Positions 22,080 to 43,502 of a stretch of DNA of 64,000 nt are shown here, piece after piece. The notes under the pieces are model-generated. The model was not told the DNA's origin. It worked only from the letters and a program-made list of their open reading frames with translations, and ran no database searches. The position numbers and the translations under genes are program-made. Position 1 is the first letter of the stretch, and each line of letters opens with the position of its first letter. This DNA comes from Amia ocellicauda (Eukaryota; Chordata; Actinopteri; Amiiformes; Amiidae): the NCBI RefSeq assembly GCF_036373705.1, contig NC_089863.1:9931857-9995856 (forward strand), written 5' to 3'.

Positions 22080-23538
22080 ACTGACCATTGGAGAATTGTA
22101 TTTCTTTATTATCCCCCCTCCTCCCCCTGACCTTAAACATCCAAATCTTCAGTTCAATCATAACAATGAGCCCAACACCTATTCACAATCTTTATTATCT
22201 TTATTCTGAACTCCCACACAGTATACATAAAGTGCACACACACTCAACACTGTCAGTCCAGACAGACACACAATAACACAGACTGCACACTGACACACAA
22301 CTGCAGTGATTACAATACGAGCACACGCTGAACAACACACACACGTCATTCAGTCAATAATAGTTAAGCTAGTTAAGTGTTAGTCCCATTTCTCCCAGGA
22401 TATTTCTTTCTGGTTTTCCACTGAACTTGGCCTCACCAACTGCACCACCTCAAGACAGCCACAGTGAGGCACCATCAGAAAACCTGACTTCACCCCACAA
22501 CCCTGACAGTATAAGAGCCCAGACTGGAGAAAGAAAGGAGAGTCTCGGTGTACATTTTAAATTTTTTTTTTTTTTATTACAAAAAAAAAACAAAAACATA
22601 GAACAAAACAATCTCAGAATCAACAACAAGTCTAACAGCCCTGGGGTAGAGACACCAGAGAGGGGGGTTAGCAAGTGTGTGTGTTTGTGTGTGTGGGCTG
22701 TCCCAGGTGGGCAGTGATTCTCTGGGTTGACCCTTTCGGTTTGTCTGTCATCAGTGCTCCTTCAAGAGACCCCCCATTGGCACAGTCGACACAAACCTGT
22801 ATTCCAGTGTCGTCACCACCATAACACAAAGTAGACGGAGGGAGGGAACGAGAGAGAGAGAGAGAAACACTGTAGCACAAACATGGGCCTGACCTTTCCA
22901 AACCACTCCTTCTCCCTCTGAGCTGCCCCCCCCAACCCACCCCATCCCAGACGGGGATGCGCTCACCCACCCCCAACTCCAGAACACAATTTTGAAGCAT
23001 GACAGGAGGGGGGGGGAAGGAAGTAAAGGGGAAGAGCGACTATTTTAAACGCTAAAATAATGATTTTTGTTTCATTTTCTTTAAAAATGCAACAGATTTC
23101 ACGAAATCAAATAAAAACACAAGAGCTCCCGACAGCCCCCCCATCCCAGTCCAGGATTCACTGCCATCAACATCTGCAATCCTCTCATAACCCCCCTCCC
23201 TCCCTCCCGCCCTCCCTCCCTCTTTTCCCCCCCTCTCCATCTCTCTCTCCACAAGCATTGGGAGTGAAAAAAAAAAAAAGGAAGGAATGAATTCAGAGAG
23301 AGATGGAATGGGACCTCAGTGTCAGTGCGTGTATGTATCAGTGTGTGTGCGCATGAGTCTATTGTACAGAAATTGCCGGTCTGTCCGTCTGTCTATACTA
23401 GACATCTGTCCGAGTGCGTCGACACAGTGTGTGTAAAACTCTAATCTCTGCATCGGTCGGTCAGTGTGTCAGTCGATTTGTCTCTGTGTGTGTGTCAGTG
23501 TGCGCGCGCGTCTATATACAGGGTGCATCTCTCTCACT
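22080..23538. other. Convergent RPGRIP1/SUPT16H intergenic and 3' UTR region
   Basis: No coding exon is seen. On the minus strand, TTTATT at 22573-22578 (AATAAA on the minus strand, beside an A-rich run) is a candidate SUPT16H poly(A) signal, giving a 3' UTR of about 0.96 kb. Another lies at 22105-22110. Poly-T/A runs occur at 22561-22590 and 23267-23279. Confidence 0.5.
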
Positions 23539-31406
<7,868 letters not shown>

Positions 31407-31700
31407 AGCGCCGCCGCCGCGTCTCTCACTCCAGCCCCCGGCTCAGCTACCGGCCGGCCTACCGCAGCAAACACGCACTTCCCCCCCGCACGCAATATAT
31501 ACACTATTAGCAATCGTTGGTAATTATGGATTTTTTTTTTGTTTTAAACCAAAAAAAAAAAAAAAAATTTAAAAAAAGGAGTGTTTTTGGTTTGGCTATG
31601 GAGTGTCGTGCTAGGATGTTGTGGACTGTAATCCAGCGGCTGCGTGTCACAGATGACGCTCATTTGGAAGGAGCCTCTGCGCTACAATGTCACAGATTTA
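31407..31700 (-). promoter_or_regulatory. supt16h: Probable SUPT16H promoter/5' UTR
   Basis: The sequence just upstream of the SUPT16H start codon is GC- and CpG-rich (31407-31490), then passes into A/T runs. This fits a TATA-less housekeeping promoter. No transcription start can be fixed from sequence alone. Confidence 0.4.
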
Positions 31701-33560
31701 CATAAATAGCGAGCCGACCGCTTACACACACACAGAGGGACACACACGGGCCCGCATATCTTTATTAAAATTACACCCTCCTCTCTTTCCCTCCCCCTCT
31801 CCCTCCTCCCCTCCGTCGACAACAGCCCAGCGCCATCTATTAGTCATGTATGTATGTATGCAGGCGTGTTTTTTGGTCCTGAATCGCACTGATTAGACGT
31901 GAATATGGATTATTGCTGTTGTATCGGATGCACTCCTAGATACGCAAGGCTCTCGGTGTTTGTGCATCCCTCTCTCTCTCTCTCTCTTCCTCCCTCTGCA
32001 CTGCATGAACGTCAGGGAGACCAAATTTGTATGAATGTGTCTCTGTACGTGAAAAAGTGAAGGTTTCTTTCTTTCTTTCTTTCTTTCTTCCTTTCTTTCT
32101 CCACCCCCCCCCGCAGCGCCCCCTGCCGCCCACACCCGGAAGCAGCCGGCGCGAGACCCTGGCCGCGCGCACTTTTTTTCTTTCTTTTTTTTTTCCTCCT
32201 CTCTTTCTTTCCGTTTTCATTCCGTCTTGTTTTCCCGCCCTGTGACTGAGAGTGGGAGGCCGACGTGCAGGCAGAGACGCACAGAGCCAATCATTTATTT
32301 ATCTTGGGAGAGATTTCAAAGTTCTCTTTCTCTTTTAATGGCACCCCCCCATACTTAAAAGACCCCCCTCGTCGGCCGTTGAGATCCCGGGACGAAATAG
32401 TGGGACGATCTTCCAGCCTCTGTTGGAGATGCCCCCTCTGTCTTAGCCTTTCAATCACAGTTGAAGACTCATCTCAATGAGGCACAACCCACCCCAGAGG
32501 CACCCCGGCACGGTCACCCACACCCCTAGGTCTGACGAGCCATGGCCACCCAAGGGCTGTTGATGGTCCAACCCCCCCACCCCTCATGGCCGGCAAGAGA
32601 CCCCCACCAGAGGGAAGAGCACAGCCAGCAGCACCGATCAAGAGCTTCCTGATCTCCTTGCTGCTGTAGTAACTGTAATGGCTGGAGGGGGGGTGACCAG
32701 GCCTAGGCCTAGATATTTATTTTCTCGTACATGCCTTCCATAGGAGTTTTAGTTTTTCTCTCCTCTGTGCCTAATGGTTTATATAATGTTGGTTTATGTT
32801 ATTTTAACTGTTACAGGTCTATTTTTATTAATTTTTATTTTGCTGTATGCTTACCAGTCTGTAAAGCGCTCTGCAGCTACCCTACACAAATAAAAACTGA
32901 TTTGTATCAATCCTTTCACACTCACACGGAGAAAGAGAGGGGAAAGGGGGGCGGGCACATTTGAGACACGGGAAATAAAGGTTTTTGAATTGCATTGAAC
33001 AGAGGAGTGTGTGAATACTTCCCTTTGGCACACTGATACAACACACCCCTGCATTTTTGGATGCATCTTTTCTATGCAGTGGATTTATGCTACTGTGGCA
33101 CTGCATACTCTATTATGAATAGTCACCCTGGTTAATGGTATGTGTTCATAAAAAATGTGTAGCGTTGTACTGTGGTTTAGGCACGGGGTACTTTGGTAAA
33201 AGTAGCACTCGCTTTCACACACACAAAAACATCTCTCGATCTCACTCTCAGTTTCAGTAGACAAGCTCTGACTGAGACAAGACCCCACTGAGCCACGGCT
33301 TCCCTTGAATGAACGATATTCCTCAGACCAAAACAAGTGACTCTATATCCTTTTTTAAAATGAACGTGTGTATGTACAACTACAAATGCATTATTTCTTC
33401 CTATTAATATTAGCTGGATTTCTAGGGGCAGTATACCAGCACCACACAACCTCACTCGAGTGCTGCTGCTGTAAGGAAACGTAGGACGGCACCCCTTCAG
33501 AACACAACCCCAGAAAACAAAACACAGACAGGCAGGCAGGCAGACAGGCGTTTGGAGATA
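31701..33560. other. Intergenic region between SUPT16H and TOX4
   Basis: There is no gene here. It holds a (CTTT)n tract at about 32065-32100, a LINE-like tail at about 32370-32990 and AT-rich sequence. Human has CHD8 and RAB2B between SUPT16H and TOX4; I find no exon of either here. Confidence 0.6.
32340..32990 (+). mobile_element. 3' fragment of a LINE (L2/CR1-like tail)
   Basis: Around 32425-32490 the plus strand encodes a short phrase (LAFQSQLKTHLNEA) like the end of the reverse-transcriptase frame of L2-type LINEs. At about 32856-32900 it has TCTGTAAAGCGCTCTGCAGC followed by an AATAAA-containing tail typical of these elements. It is 5'-truncated and lacks an intact frame. Confidence 0.5.
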
Positions 33561-33566
33561 TTTATT
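33561..33566 (-). terminator. tox4: Poly(A) signal of TOX4 (AATAAA on the minus strand)
   Basis: TTTATT on the plus strand lies about 870 bp past the TOX4 stop codon in the direction of transcription. It is the likely 3' end, making 33.57-34.44 kb the 3' UTR. Confidence 0.5.
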
Positions 33567-34437
33567 AGGATTTCAGTAAATTCCATTCGAACCCATAATT
33601 TACAAGTTATCTGGCCTCTCTCTCTCCCCCGACCGCAGCAGAAAGTTCATCTCATTATACATTGGTTTTTTTTTTTTACAGCTCATGATTTGCGCTCTAC
33701 TGTTCCTTTGTGTTAAGCTACAGTATAACTACACAAAATTAAAAAAAATCATTAAATATATTTAAAAAAAGAAAAGGCAAACAAGCGATGATAAAGAGCC
33801 GCTCTTTGCCTCTCGGAGACCCCCCACTGCTCTGAAGCGTGACTCTGGGAGGGGGCCGGCGTCAGACTGAACCCAGCACTCCTGATTTAATTACTTTGTC
33901 CATTATTATCATGATTATGGAACTGATTGTAGTGTCACCCGTTTCAGTATCAGTTATTGTAACAGGCGCTCGTTCACTCACTCGCAGTCATCCTCCTGCA
34001 GGGGATTACAGATTCTGTTAACCTCTCTCTCTCTCCAACACTGTCCTTTCCCATTACGAACATATAGCAGATTTTGTTGGCAGATGTCTCCGTGTCATGT
34101 CCACACGTGTGCGTATTCCTCTGTAACACGGTCTACTGTCACCCCCCCATCACGGTCTCCGACACTGTGCTCTCCGGACAAGAGACCAAGAGCGTCTGTC
34201 TACTGAACCCCCCCGACGGCTTCCTTCAGACGGGGAGATGAAACCACTAAAATAAAACTCAGAAATTCATCAGTCCTACATAATGAAATGAAATGTAAAA
34301 AAAAATACAAATTCTTGCAGGGTGGAGAGACGCTGCTTCTCCTCTCCCTGGCCTCCTCTCCTTCCTTCCCCACTTCCTGTCTTCTACCCCTTTCTCCTCC
34401 TCCTCTCCCATCCCATCCTCCCTCCTGGCTGCAGGGT

Positions 34438-36971
34438 TTAGGTGACGGTGGTGGTCGAGCCCTGTCCTCGCAGGGAGCACCAGGCCATGAAGATATCCCT
34501 GAAAAACACAACCGAGAGGAACCGTGAGACACACAACTCGGTGAGCGAGTGTCGGTGGGTGTGGTGCGTCAGTTCTGTGTCTGTCAGTACACACCAGCAG
34601 TGTGTCTGCCATTTGTTAGTGTGCATGTGTGGTGTGTGTCAGTACTCACCAGCCGTGCGTGTGTTGTGTCAGTACATACCGGCAGGGCGTGTGTCAGTGT
34701 GTGCGGGTCAATGTGTGCGTCAGTATTTGTGTGTTGTGTGTCACTATGTGTACGTATCAGCGTGTGGTGTGCATCAGTTCTCACCGGCAGTGCGTGGCGA
34801 CACACTCGTTGCTGCAGTATTCGCGGTCCCAGTCCTTGCTGTCCACGGGGGGGTTGGTGCAGCCAGCACGCACACAGCGGCTGGGGGGCGGTGAGGGGGC
34901 CTCCTCCTGTGGGGGGGACACGCTCAGCTCCACCTCCATCTGAAGGAGGGACAGAGTCGATACACCGTTTGACCGACTGGACACCACAGCACACGGATAC
35001 ACACCGTCACAGACTCACACGTTCAGACTAACACACACACACACACCCCTCCCGACCCCCGTACCGCTCCAGCCGTGAACTCTTCCGCCTCCTGGGCCTC
35101 CTCGGCGGCTGAGGGGGAACAGGCGGACTGCGCCACCTCCACGGCCATGGCGGGGGGAGAGGCGACGGAGGAGGCAGGGCCTGCCGCCTGAACGACGGTG
35201 ACGGGGGCGGTCCCGGCCGACGAGGTCACGATGATGGGCGCGGCTAGCTCCGCCTGCAGGGGGGCGGGGACGATCTTGATCTGCAGGGGCGGGGGCGGGG
35301 CCGTCGTCACCGAGACCGCCATCCCGGCTCCGCCCCGGGGCTTGGCCTGCAGAGGGGGCGGGGCCTGGGAGTGCACCATCTGCTGGAGGCGGGGGGGAGG
35401 GGGCTGCTGCATCTGCTGCAGCGGGGGCGGCTGGCTCAGCATGGGTGGCCGGCTGGGCCCGGTCACCACCGTGGAGGCGCCGGCGGCGGACAGGGCCGGG
35501 TTCTGCTGCAGGATTCGGGTGGCCGGGATCACCGTGACCACGGAGGTGGGGATCTGGTGGCCCGAGCCGGCCAGCATCTGTTTGGAGATGATGATCTTGG
35601 TGACGGTGGGGGGGTGGGCGGCCGCGGCGCTGACGGAGGGCTGCAGGGGGGGCGCGGAGGACTGCAGGGAGGCGGCGCCGGGGCTCTTGCCGGCAGTGAG
35701 GCTGGGGTGCGCCCCGGTGCGGGAGCGCGTGATGACCTGGGGGTGGTCCAGGATAATGTTGGAGGTGCAGATGTTGGTGATGGTGTTCTGGTTGGGGGCG
35801 TTGTGCGGGATGCGGGGGGAGCGCAGGGGCGCTGGGGGCGGGGCAGCCTGGGGGATCGGCACTGGGGGGGGAGGGGAAGGTTCGGTGTCCATGACTTCGA
35901 TCGTGGTCTGGGGAGAGAGAGGGAGAGAATTTGAGAGAATTATTTCTAAACAATGGCTATTTTATGCCCCTTTTCCAAGCTGAGCTGGCCTGGCATGGAT
36001 CGGGTGTGTACGCTGTGAATGCTGAGTCACGCTGAAAGATAGTCGGGTTTTTCAGATGACAACAATGCAGTTGCTTGAGTGTGTGGTTGTCCTCATAATT
36101 GTCTTATTATTTTTTACTATATGGGAATGAAAACCAACTGGCCCAGCAACCAAACTGTAACAGTGAACCTGCAAGCATTAACATACATTAAAACTTTCTC
36201 AAATACGACAAACAACATTTGAAAGACTGTAACGACACTTTAATTTCTATGTTAAGCTATAGTATCGTTTAGTCATTGAACCCTGATAATATGGAGTATT
36301 TCAGCATGCACTGGAACAGTGTCTATATAAAAATTATGGATAAATATATCAATCTATATATAACATTGTAAAAATAATATTAGCCTTTAACAGAAGAGTC
36401 TAAAACGCTTAATGTAGAAATCGTAGAAATGTGGCTTACTGCACATAAAATGTAACCATTATATCCAAACTTCTCAAATTACAAGACTGACACCATCCAG
36501 GCTGATAAATCAAAGACTTATGTTTAAAGTGATATAAAAAGCATAAGTATCTTGTGTAGCGCTTAAGGTTGAACGCACTTGGTTTGCTTTATTGTTTAAC
36601 ATTGATATTGAATGTTAAGTCAAATTGGTTATTGACAATAATAATTATCTTATCTTAAACTGTCTCCATATTTTATTGGTAACATTAGGATTACAAACTT
36701 TGGATTACAAAAGTAATGGTTATGTTTAAGCACATGAAGGTACGTTACACGATACATAAGCGAGTGTCTAAAATGCTTTTGATGTTGTAAAATAACATTC
36801 AGGTCGAATGTCATTAAAACTAAATATCAATTGTCAATACTAACGTGTACTCTTTCGATATAATGACATTTGAGTACAATTAAATATCCTTCCCTTGTAG
36901 ATTTGACCTGTATTATTTGTTTACTTGTACGAATAACTGCTTGAAGAATCCATTAAAAACTTGTCTAACCA

Positions 36972-37007
<36 letters not shown>

Positions 37008-39942
37008 TTGTGAGAAATCGACTCGGGGGGGGGGGGGGAAGGGAAGGCTATACATTTTCTAAGCTTTGTTATTTCAAAAGCTGTGCTGCAACACACAAAT
37101 GTTATGTAATTAGTAATTAAAAAGCTATCAGTGTTTACTGTTATAAATAAACAAACATATACATCATGAGACGCCAGAGAACCAGTTTAAAATAAATAAA
37201 TAAATAAATAAATAAATAAATCGGATGTTGGAGATTAAAGACCTAACTTTACAGATGAAGAAGGGCAATCGCTCGAAGCGATAACTGATTAATTTAAACT
37301 CGTTGTGTAGATCAATCCTACAATTCTTTTTACCAGTATATAGATAGCAGTAGTAGATTGTTAAGTATTTGTGGTGTATTTTATTAATCTATTAAGTATT
37401 TGTAATGCATTTAGACCTAGTAATCGGGCAGGCTGACGCTAGTGAAGATGAGTTCAGTTAACTCCTCCCCCGGCATGGCTCAGCCCTAGGTAAGGAGCAG
37501 GGCTGAAAATCCACAGCCTGGTTCTGGGTCAGATCGTCAAAATTGCCAGTGGGTAACGTGCCAAGCCGAGCCGCGCCGGCCTGGTTACGGCACAGATATA
37601 TACCGGTGGAAAAGGGGGTATTAGACACACTCCAATCAGTAATATCCCATTTCCACTAGCCACGAACAGGTGCAACTAACATTTGCTTGCAGGCTTTCCA
37701 CTCACATTGTCGTGAGGTAAAGCCGGCCTGGGATGTGAATTACACGAAAGGTCAAAACGCATCCTGGGACCCTCTGCATTCTGGGATTTAGTGTTTAAAA
37801 CTGTAGGCTGAAATACCTTTAACATTAAAGTGCAATACACTTTGGACTGAAAACGTTTTTACAATATCTAACAGATATTCAAAAGAAGAAACCGGGACAA
37901 ACGTATTTATATAACAAATGACATCACTTAAAAACATGATAGTATTTGTCCAAACATTTAGTGTTAATGTTGACGTATCTGCTCCCGTTTCATCTAGTTT
38001 ATTTTATAAAAGAGCTGATAAAAATAAACGAGTATTACTTCTCCCTGTATCATGATCCGATTTACATTGACAATATAGCTTAACTTAAGTATCCGATATA
38101 GTTTCCTTATTATTAATCTGCCGGATAATTAACTGCTGTGCATTATTAAATACAGTACCTGTGTGTTAAATCTGTCCCATGTAGCCACTTAGCATCATGA
38201 AATATACAGTCACAGCCTATATATGTAGTTTCTTAAGAACAACTCAGACATGTATATAAAAATACAGCTACAACACTCTGGGATCCATAACTTACTTTTC
38301 ACAAATTCGGTATTAGCTTTATTACCCTGTATAATCTACATAAGCTTAATCAATGTCGCTAAATAAATGAATCGCATCAATAACATGCGCGGCATCAACT
38401 TTTATTTTGTCTGGGATTCATTTACAGAAGACCCTGTACTGACACGGTAATTAATGGATTATGCACTGGTTTTATTAATCACTGCTGTCAAGGTAGTGAT
38501 GTATTTCTACAGTCGGTAAAGCGTCTATACTAGGATTACCATTATGCTAGTAGTAGTATACATATAGTTCGCGATAATGAGGGTTTACAAATTAAAATAT
38601 TCGCTTCTTCATGCAATTGATCACATAAAACATGCAGGCTTTTATTTTTAATTTTTTACAATTAAAAAAAAAAACTTTTAAAAGAGTGTCAACAGGGGAA
38701 AGCTAAAAACTTGGGACATTTAAACTATTTTGAGATAATTTACAAGATATCGCGACATTTAATTTAAGGCCAGGACATATGGTCATCATAGTCTTTCATG
38801 TTTGCGTGTATTTATAAAAATAAAAGTGAATATTTTGTCCCGGCACACTGTATTGCAGTCCTCTATCCAGCAGGATTTTCGTGATCTTTTCAAACACTTC
38901 TCAATGTCTCACTGCTCCAAGCAATTGATCCTGTGTGGCACTTTCCATCTACATTTCAGTGGCTAGTGGAAATGGGGCATTAGTCCAGTAGTCTCTTAAA
39001 TAAAGGTCAGGGTTCAATTCCACTGGGGACTCTGACCTGACCCTGACCTTCATTTAAAACACAAATAATGTTTCATAGTGGAAATGGAAGTTAAATTAGT
39101 CCAATCGACTCATAAGCAAAGATTTATCAGTCGAGTAAACTTATACCTATATGTACTGCAAGTCTGGCTGCCCCCCAGAGCGCAGGATTGGCTGACGCCT
39201 CTCACCTGAGACAGCTGATTGGCTCGGTAGGCTGCGAGTGCTTTCAGATACTCCTTCTTAGCAGCTTCTGTCTTTCGCTTGTACACCTGAGAAAGAGAGA
39301 GAGAGAGCAAAGGGACAGTGAGAGTTTAATACAGATACACTAAATGGGCACCGAACAGACCGAGGGACAGAGAGTGAGAGAGAGAGACAGACATATCCCC
39401 AGCCTCTCTACCTGTTTCTGCTCCTCTCCCAGGCTGTCCCACATGGAGGCCACGATCTTGGACACCTCCCCGAAGGTGGCGTTGGGGTTCTGGCCCTTGA
39501 TGGCCGCCTGCGTGTCCCTGAAGAACAGCGCGTAGGCCGAGACGGGCTTCTGCGGCTCGTTGGGGTCTTTCTTCTTCTTCCCCTTCTTCCCCCCGCCGCC
39601 GCCTCCCCCGGCCCCTCCCGCTCCTCCTCTGCGCAGGCCGCCGGCCGTGAGGGAGGGAGGCGGGGGGTGGACGTGGCCGGCGGAGGAGGAGGGGACGGAG
39701 GACGAGGACAGGGAGAGGGCGGAGGTAGCAGCGACGGCGTCCCCCACAGGGCTGAGAGAGATGACAGCCGGGGAGACGGACACTGGGGACTCCACCAGCA
39801 CCCGCTTCTCACACTGTGGAGAGAGAGAGAGGGGTTAGTAAAGATATGGTGACTGGACACTACAGTACATTGACACTGAGAGAGACTGACAGATAGACAC
39901 AGTAAAGAGAGAGAGAAGGACAGCGAAACAGGGAGACGGTAA

Positions 39943-39975
<33 letters not shown>

Positions 39976-42014
39976 CAGAGAGAGGAGGACACAGCGAAAC
40001 AGAGTGACAGTGAGAGAGTCAGAGACAGAGTCAGACCCAGGCTGTCATACCTGTCTGTAGTCATCTGCGTCGTCGTCCTGCAGCGACCCTGCCGGGGAGG
40101 GCGTGGCAGACAGTCGGTCATCGGGAGACTGAGGGCGGGGCAGGATGGTCCCGCCCCCCAGACTCAGCCCCAGCTGCGCGCTCAGCTCCGACTGGTCGAT
40201 GGTGGTCAGCTGGCCGTGCCCCAGTAGGCCGTGGTTAATGTCACTCAGTGGCACGTCGATGGTCATTGGGGAGGAGCTGCTGAACTGGGAGCCAATCGAG
40301 TGGCCCAGGTCCTGGATGGGGGAGGGAAAAAAGGGACCCACACAATCAAATATGACCTCCCTACTATCTCCTCTCTCCCTCTCCTCCGTCCACTCTCCCT
40401 CCCTCTCACCATGCTCAGTGTGGAGCTCAGCATCGCCCCCCCGGGCTGGGTGATGACTCCCATGCTCAGATGCTCCAGGCCCTGCGAGGGAGGGGTGAAG
40501 GGCGAGGAGAAAGAGGGGTCCCCTCCCCCGCCGGCCCTGCCCACCATCCCCACGCCGCCTCCTGCGCCTCCACCGCCACCGCCGCCCCCAACGGAGCCGC
40601 CGCCCCCCGCACCACTGCCCTGCAGATCCGCGAAGTGGCCGACCACGTCCGACACGGCCAGCGTCGAGTCGGGGTCCAGGGAGATGGGCGGGATCTCGAA
40701 CTCCTCATCACCCAGGGAGGGGGTGTGAAACGTCTGCAGAGAGAGAGGGTACAGTGTGTGTATTACAAGTATACAGCAGAGTATGTGGATATATAATATA
40801 CAGTGTGTACTATCAGGGTATGTAATGTACAGTGTGTATAAAATATGGAGTGTGTGCAATACTAAGTGGCTTTGTGGTTTTCTTTAGTATATTAAACATA
40901 TTGAGCATATTATTTTATTCTCTAAAATACAATATACCTATAGAGAATTAAGTCACATGATTTATACTGTGATGTACTGGTTACTGTGTTTTCGTCCTTA
41001 CAGTTATCATACTGTTGAAAGTGTTTACCATAGCATCCCTGGCATACATATACTGTAAAGGGTATAGATTTGTACAGTGTGTGCGCAGTTTGTATACTGT
41101 GTGTTCGGTCTGTATACAGCGAGTGCAGTGTGTCAGTACCTCAGAGGAGGAGAGGAAGGGGTGTCCAGCCCCAGAGATGGTCAGATAGTTGTCACTGCCT
41201 CCAGGGAACTGCAACACAACAACACACAGTTACTGCGTCATCATCACAACACAACACACACATACACTGTATCACCATCACAACACAGGTCTGCGAAGAC
41301 ATAAATAACAGCCCACACACCCCTTCCCTGTATCAAACATCAAAACAAAAGTGCCAAAACATGTGGCTTGCAGGGAACAGTAACAGCACAACACAGACAG
41401 TTGTTATATCACCATCACAACAAGACACTCAGTTTAAACACACTCCCTACACAGTGACACTTGTTATTCTGCACACCACTGTGTAAAATGACCGAAATAC
41501 AGTGCACTGAACTTTTCTTTGCATCCAGTAACCCTTTCCTGGTAGATGGCGTGTGTTTACAGATCCAGGTCTGAAGATCTTGTGGTTTAAAAAGGCCGCA
41601 ACGATCATAATTATGACTACAAAATGCCGGATCAAAATACTGCGGTGAAAACAGAATGGCAGAGAGAGAGGGGGATAATGGGGATACAGACACAGTAACA
41701 GAGAGGGGAGACACAAAGATACAATGGTCGCCTCACTGCAGCACCGATTTCTACACGTATGCACAGACCTGCACCTTTCAACCAATCCTATCACAGACCT
41801 GTGCAGACGACAGCACGACCAGTGAACCGAGCGAGAAGAGACGCGGGGACAGAGGGACAGAGACGGCTACGGCGAGAGACAGGGACACACAGAGCGCACC
41901 GGTCACCTTATTGACAGCGTCGTATCCGTTGTACGGCTGCGACGCGTCCAGAAAGTCCTGCTCGCCGTGCTGGCCCGGGCCGTCCGCCAGCCCGGTGTAA
42001 AAATGGAGATCCAT
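34438..42014 (-). CDS. tox4: TOX4, HMG-box nuclear protein (proximal-start form)
   Basis: Exons on the minus strand: 41907-42014, 41140-41208, 40410-40733, 40051-40311, 39412-39813, 39206-39286, 35065-35907, 34785-34939, 34438-34498. They sum to 2304 nt (767 aa), all in frame. The N-terminal half holds the acidic TOX region ([39 protein letters not shown]) and a poly-Gly stretch. A basic [15 protein letters not shown] leads into one HMG box (about residues 325-395), which binds distorted DNA. A Pro/Gln-rich segment follows. The C-terminus has a Cys-rich motif ([10 protein letters not shown], then [10 protein letters not shown]) found in TOX4. TOX4 works with the PNUTS-PP1 phosphatase complex on chromatin. 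The protein is longer than human TOX4 (about 621 aa), mainly through Gly/Pro-rich expansions. A second, distal first exon is annotated separately. Confidence 0.95.
35908..39205. other. Large AT-rich TOX4 intron 6
   Basis: This 3.3-kb intron has no coding signal. It holds a (GA)n tract at 36977-37005, a poly-G run at 37025-37038 and (AATA)n at about 37190-37220. An exact 18-bp inverted pair, CCCATTTCCACTAGCCAC, lies at 37646-37663 and 38959-38976, hinting at a DNA element of about 1.3 kb. Confidence 0.55.
37646..38976. mobile_element. Possible DNA transposon bounded by 18-bp inverted repeats
   Basis: The two 18-bp ends are exact inverted copies with their outer sides facing out. The interior is AT-rich and noncoding. 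I could not find a clean target-site duplication. A CCGAGCCGCGCCGG stretch just outside the left end resembles other fish MITE-like repeats. Tentative. Confidence 0.35.
39287..39350 (-). repeat. Acceptor-type repeat copy at the 3' splice site of TOX4 exon 39206-39286
   Basis: CTGAGAAAGAGAGAGAGAGC, then AGTGAGAGTTTAATACAGAT and ACACTAAATGG, abuts the exon. It is a diverged unit in the sense direction. Confidence 0.65.
39814..39890 (-). repeat. Acceptor-type repeat copy in TOX4 intron 4
   Basis: GAGAGAGAGAGGGGTTAGTA, then GACTGGACACTACAGTACAT and TGACACTGAGAGAG, follow the full unit order and end at the acceptor of the exon starting at 39813. On the minus strand the branch-point-like core is ACTAACC. 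Confidence 0.8.
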
Positions 42015-43162
42015 GGCCAGCGCTGTCCACACGCCGGTGTCTATCGTGGTCGCGGGGTGTTTCTGTATTTCTTTACGTATTTTTCTTTTCCCTGCGCTAC
42101 AGTGTGTCGTTATCCGAGCGGCGCCTTTCTACAACGAAGAGTTCATCCCCAAACAGACGACGATAATCCGGCCCCGTGTGCGCGGTGTGCAGCGCAGAAA
42201 TCCGATCAGACGGCCGCGGACACCAGCGTCCCTCCCCGGGCAGACCTCAGCACGCAAATGCCCGGAGCGTATTATCCACAACGCGTTTATGTCGGTTTTC
42301 CGGAGAGCGGCTGCACCGGCGCAGACAGCGGGCTGAATGGCACCCGACTCCCGTCTGGCTCTGGAGACGGAGACCGAGGAGGAGGAGGCACACCGACCGC
42401 AAATGGATTCGCCTCTTGTGGTCCACCGTGCAAATCACAGCCAGCGCTTTTCCCCGGGGGTTTTCACATGTTTGTGAGCGCTACGGGTGTCGACGGTGTG
42501 TGTGTCCCGCCGCTCGGCTGCACTCGGCCGTTGCTCTCCTGCCTTTCCGAGCGGGGACCGACGGGCGGAGCGGGCGTGGGCGAGTCCAACTGATCCAAAC
42601 GCACACGGGGGGGGGTAGTTCACGTTAGGGAAAACGATTACGTTTTTATATCGCACAGATTCCGAAACGCTGTGAAAAGGGAGCGAGTTTACAGCCACAG
42701 CTACACGACTCCGCTCAACGAAGATATAGGAGCGCCTGGTGTTTATATCCCGCTCCACCAGCAATCCCCTTTCCCCCTCTGCATCCCACGACAATGTAGC
42801 AATGGTTCGTCCCAGATGGATTTAATGTGGCGGAGAGAAGGCTTAACCATTTGTGTGCCGATGGGAGTGAGTGAGAGAGACGGGGGGAAAGAAAGGGAAA
42901 GAGTTGGACTGGCGACCTCCTCCTCCTCCTCCTCCTCCTCCTCCTCCGATTGGCATGGATCTTATGGAGGTGTTTGGTTTTATTCCCTCTCTTCTAGTGT
43001 GTGTGGGTATGACAGTGTGACTATCAAACACTGCACTGAGAGAGATGGATGGATGGATGGATGGATGGATGGATAGACTTTGGAAGGGAGGATGAACTCC
43101 AGTTTCAATTCTGCTGCACTTCCACAGCATGCCAAAATGTCATGTATTATTATTTAATGATT

Positions 43163-43393
43163 CTATACCCTTACTATCCAAGGGAGTGCGTTTGAGTTTG
43201 ACTCTCTCCCTCCCTCCCTCCCTCCATCATCCCCAGAAAAAAGGACAGAAAAGCGAGGAGAGTTGGCGTCTCTGATGCTCGCAGGGACCCACCCAGGGAG
43301 CTCATCTGCCTCTACAGAGTCAAAGTGATCACCATCATCGCTTCCCAACGCTATGGCTTGGTTTCGAGACCAGCTTTTATTCGGGGACATCAT
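43163..43393 (-). other. Unidentified 76-codon open frame
   Basis: A minus-strand frame between the two TOX4 first exons has an acidic, non-repetitive composition (with SDDGDHFDSVEADELPGW). I do not recognise it. It could be an exon of an unannotated transcript, an old gene fragment or chance. Confidence 0.2.
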
Positions 43394-43502
43394 AAAGTAA
43401 AATAAAAAAAAGGAATGGATCGATTTAGAAGCATCAGCGACACTTCACTGTATCCGGCTGCTGGGTACAGATCCACGTTTATTACGAACTTTCGAGAGGG
43501 GG

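Noticed and set aside
35371-35934. Plus-strand Gly-rich frame opposite the large TOX4 exon
   Set aside because: It is the antisense of a GC-rich Pro/Gln coding exon whose splice sites and homology are clear on the minus strand.
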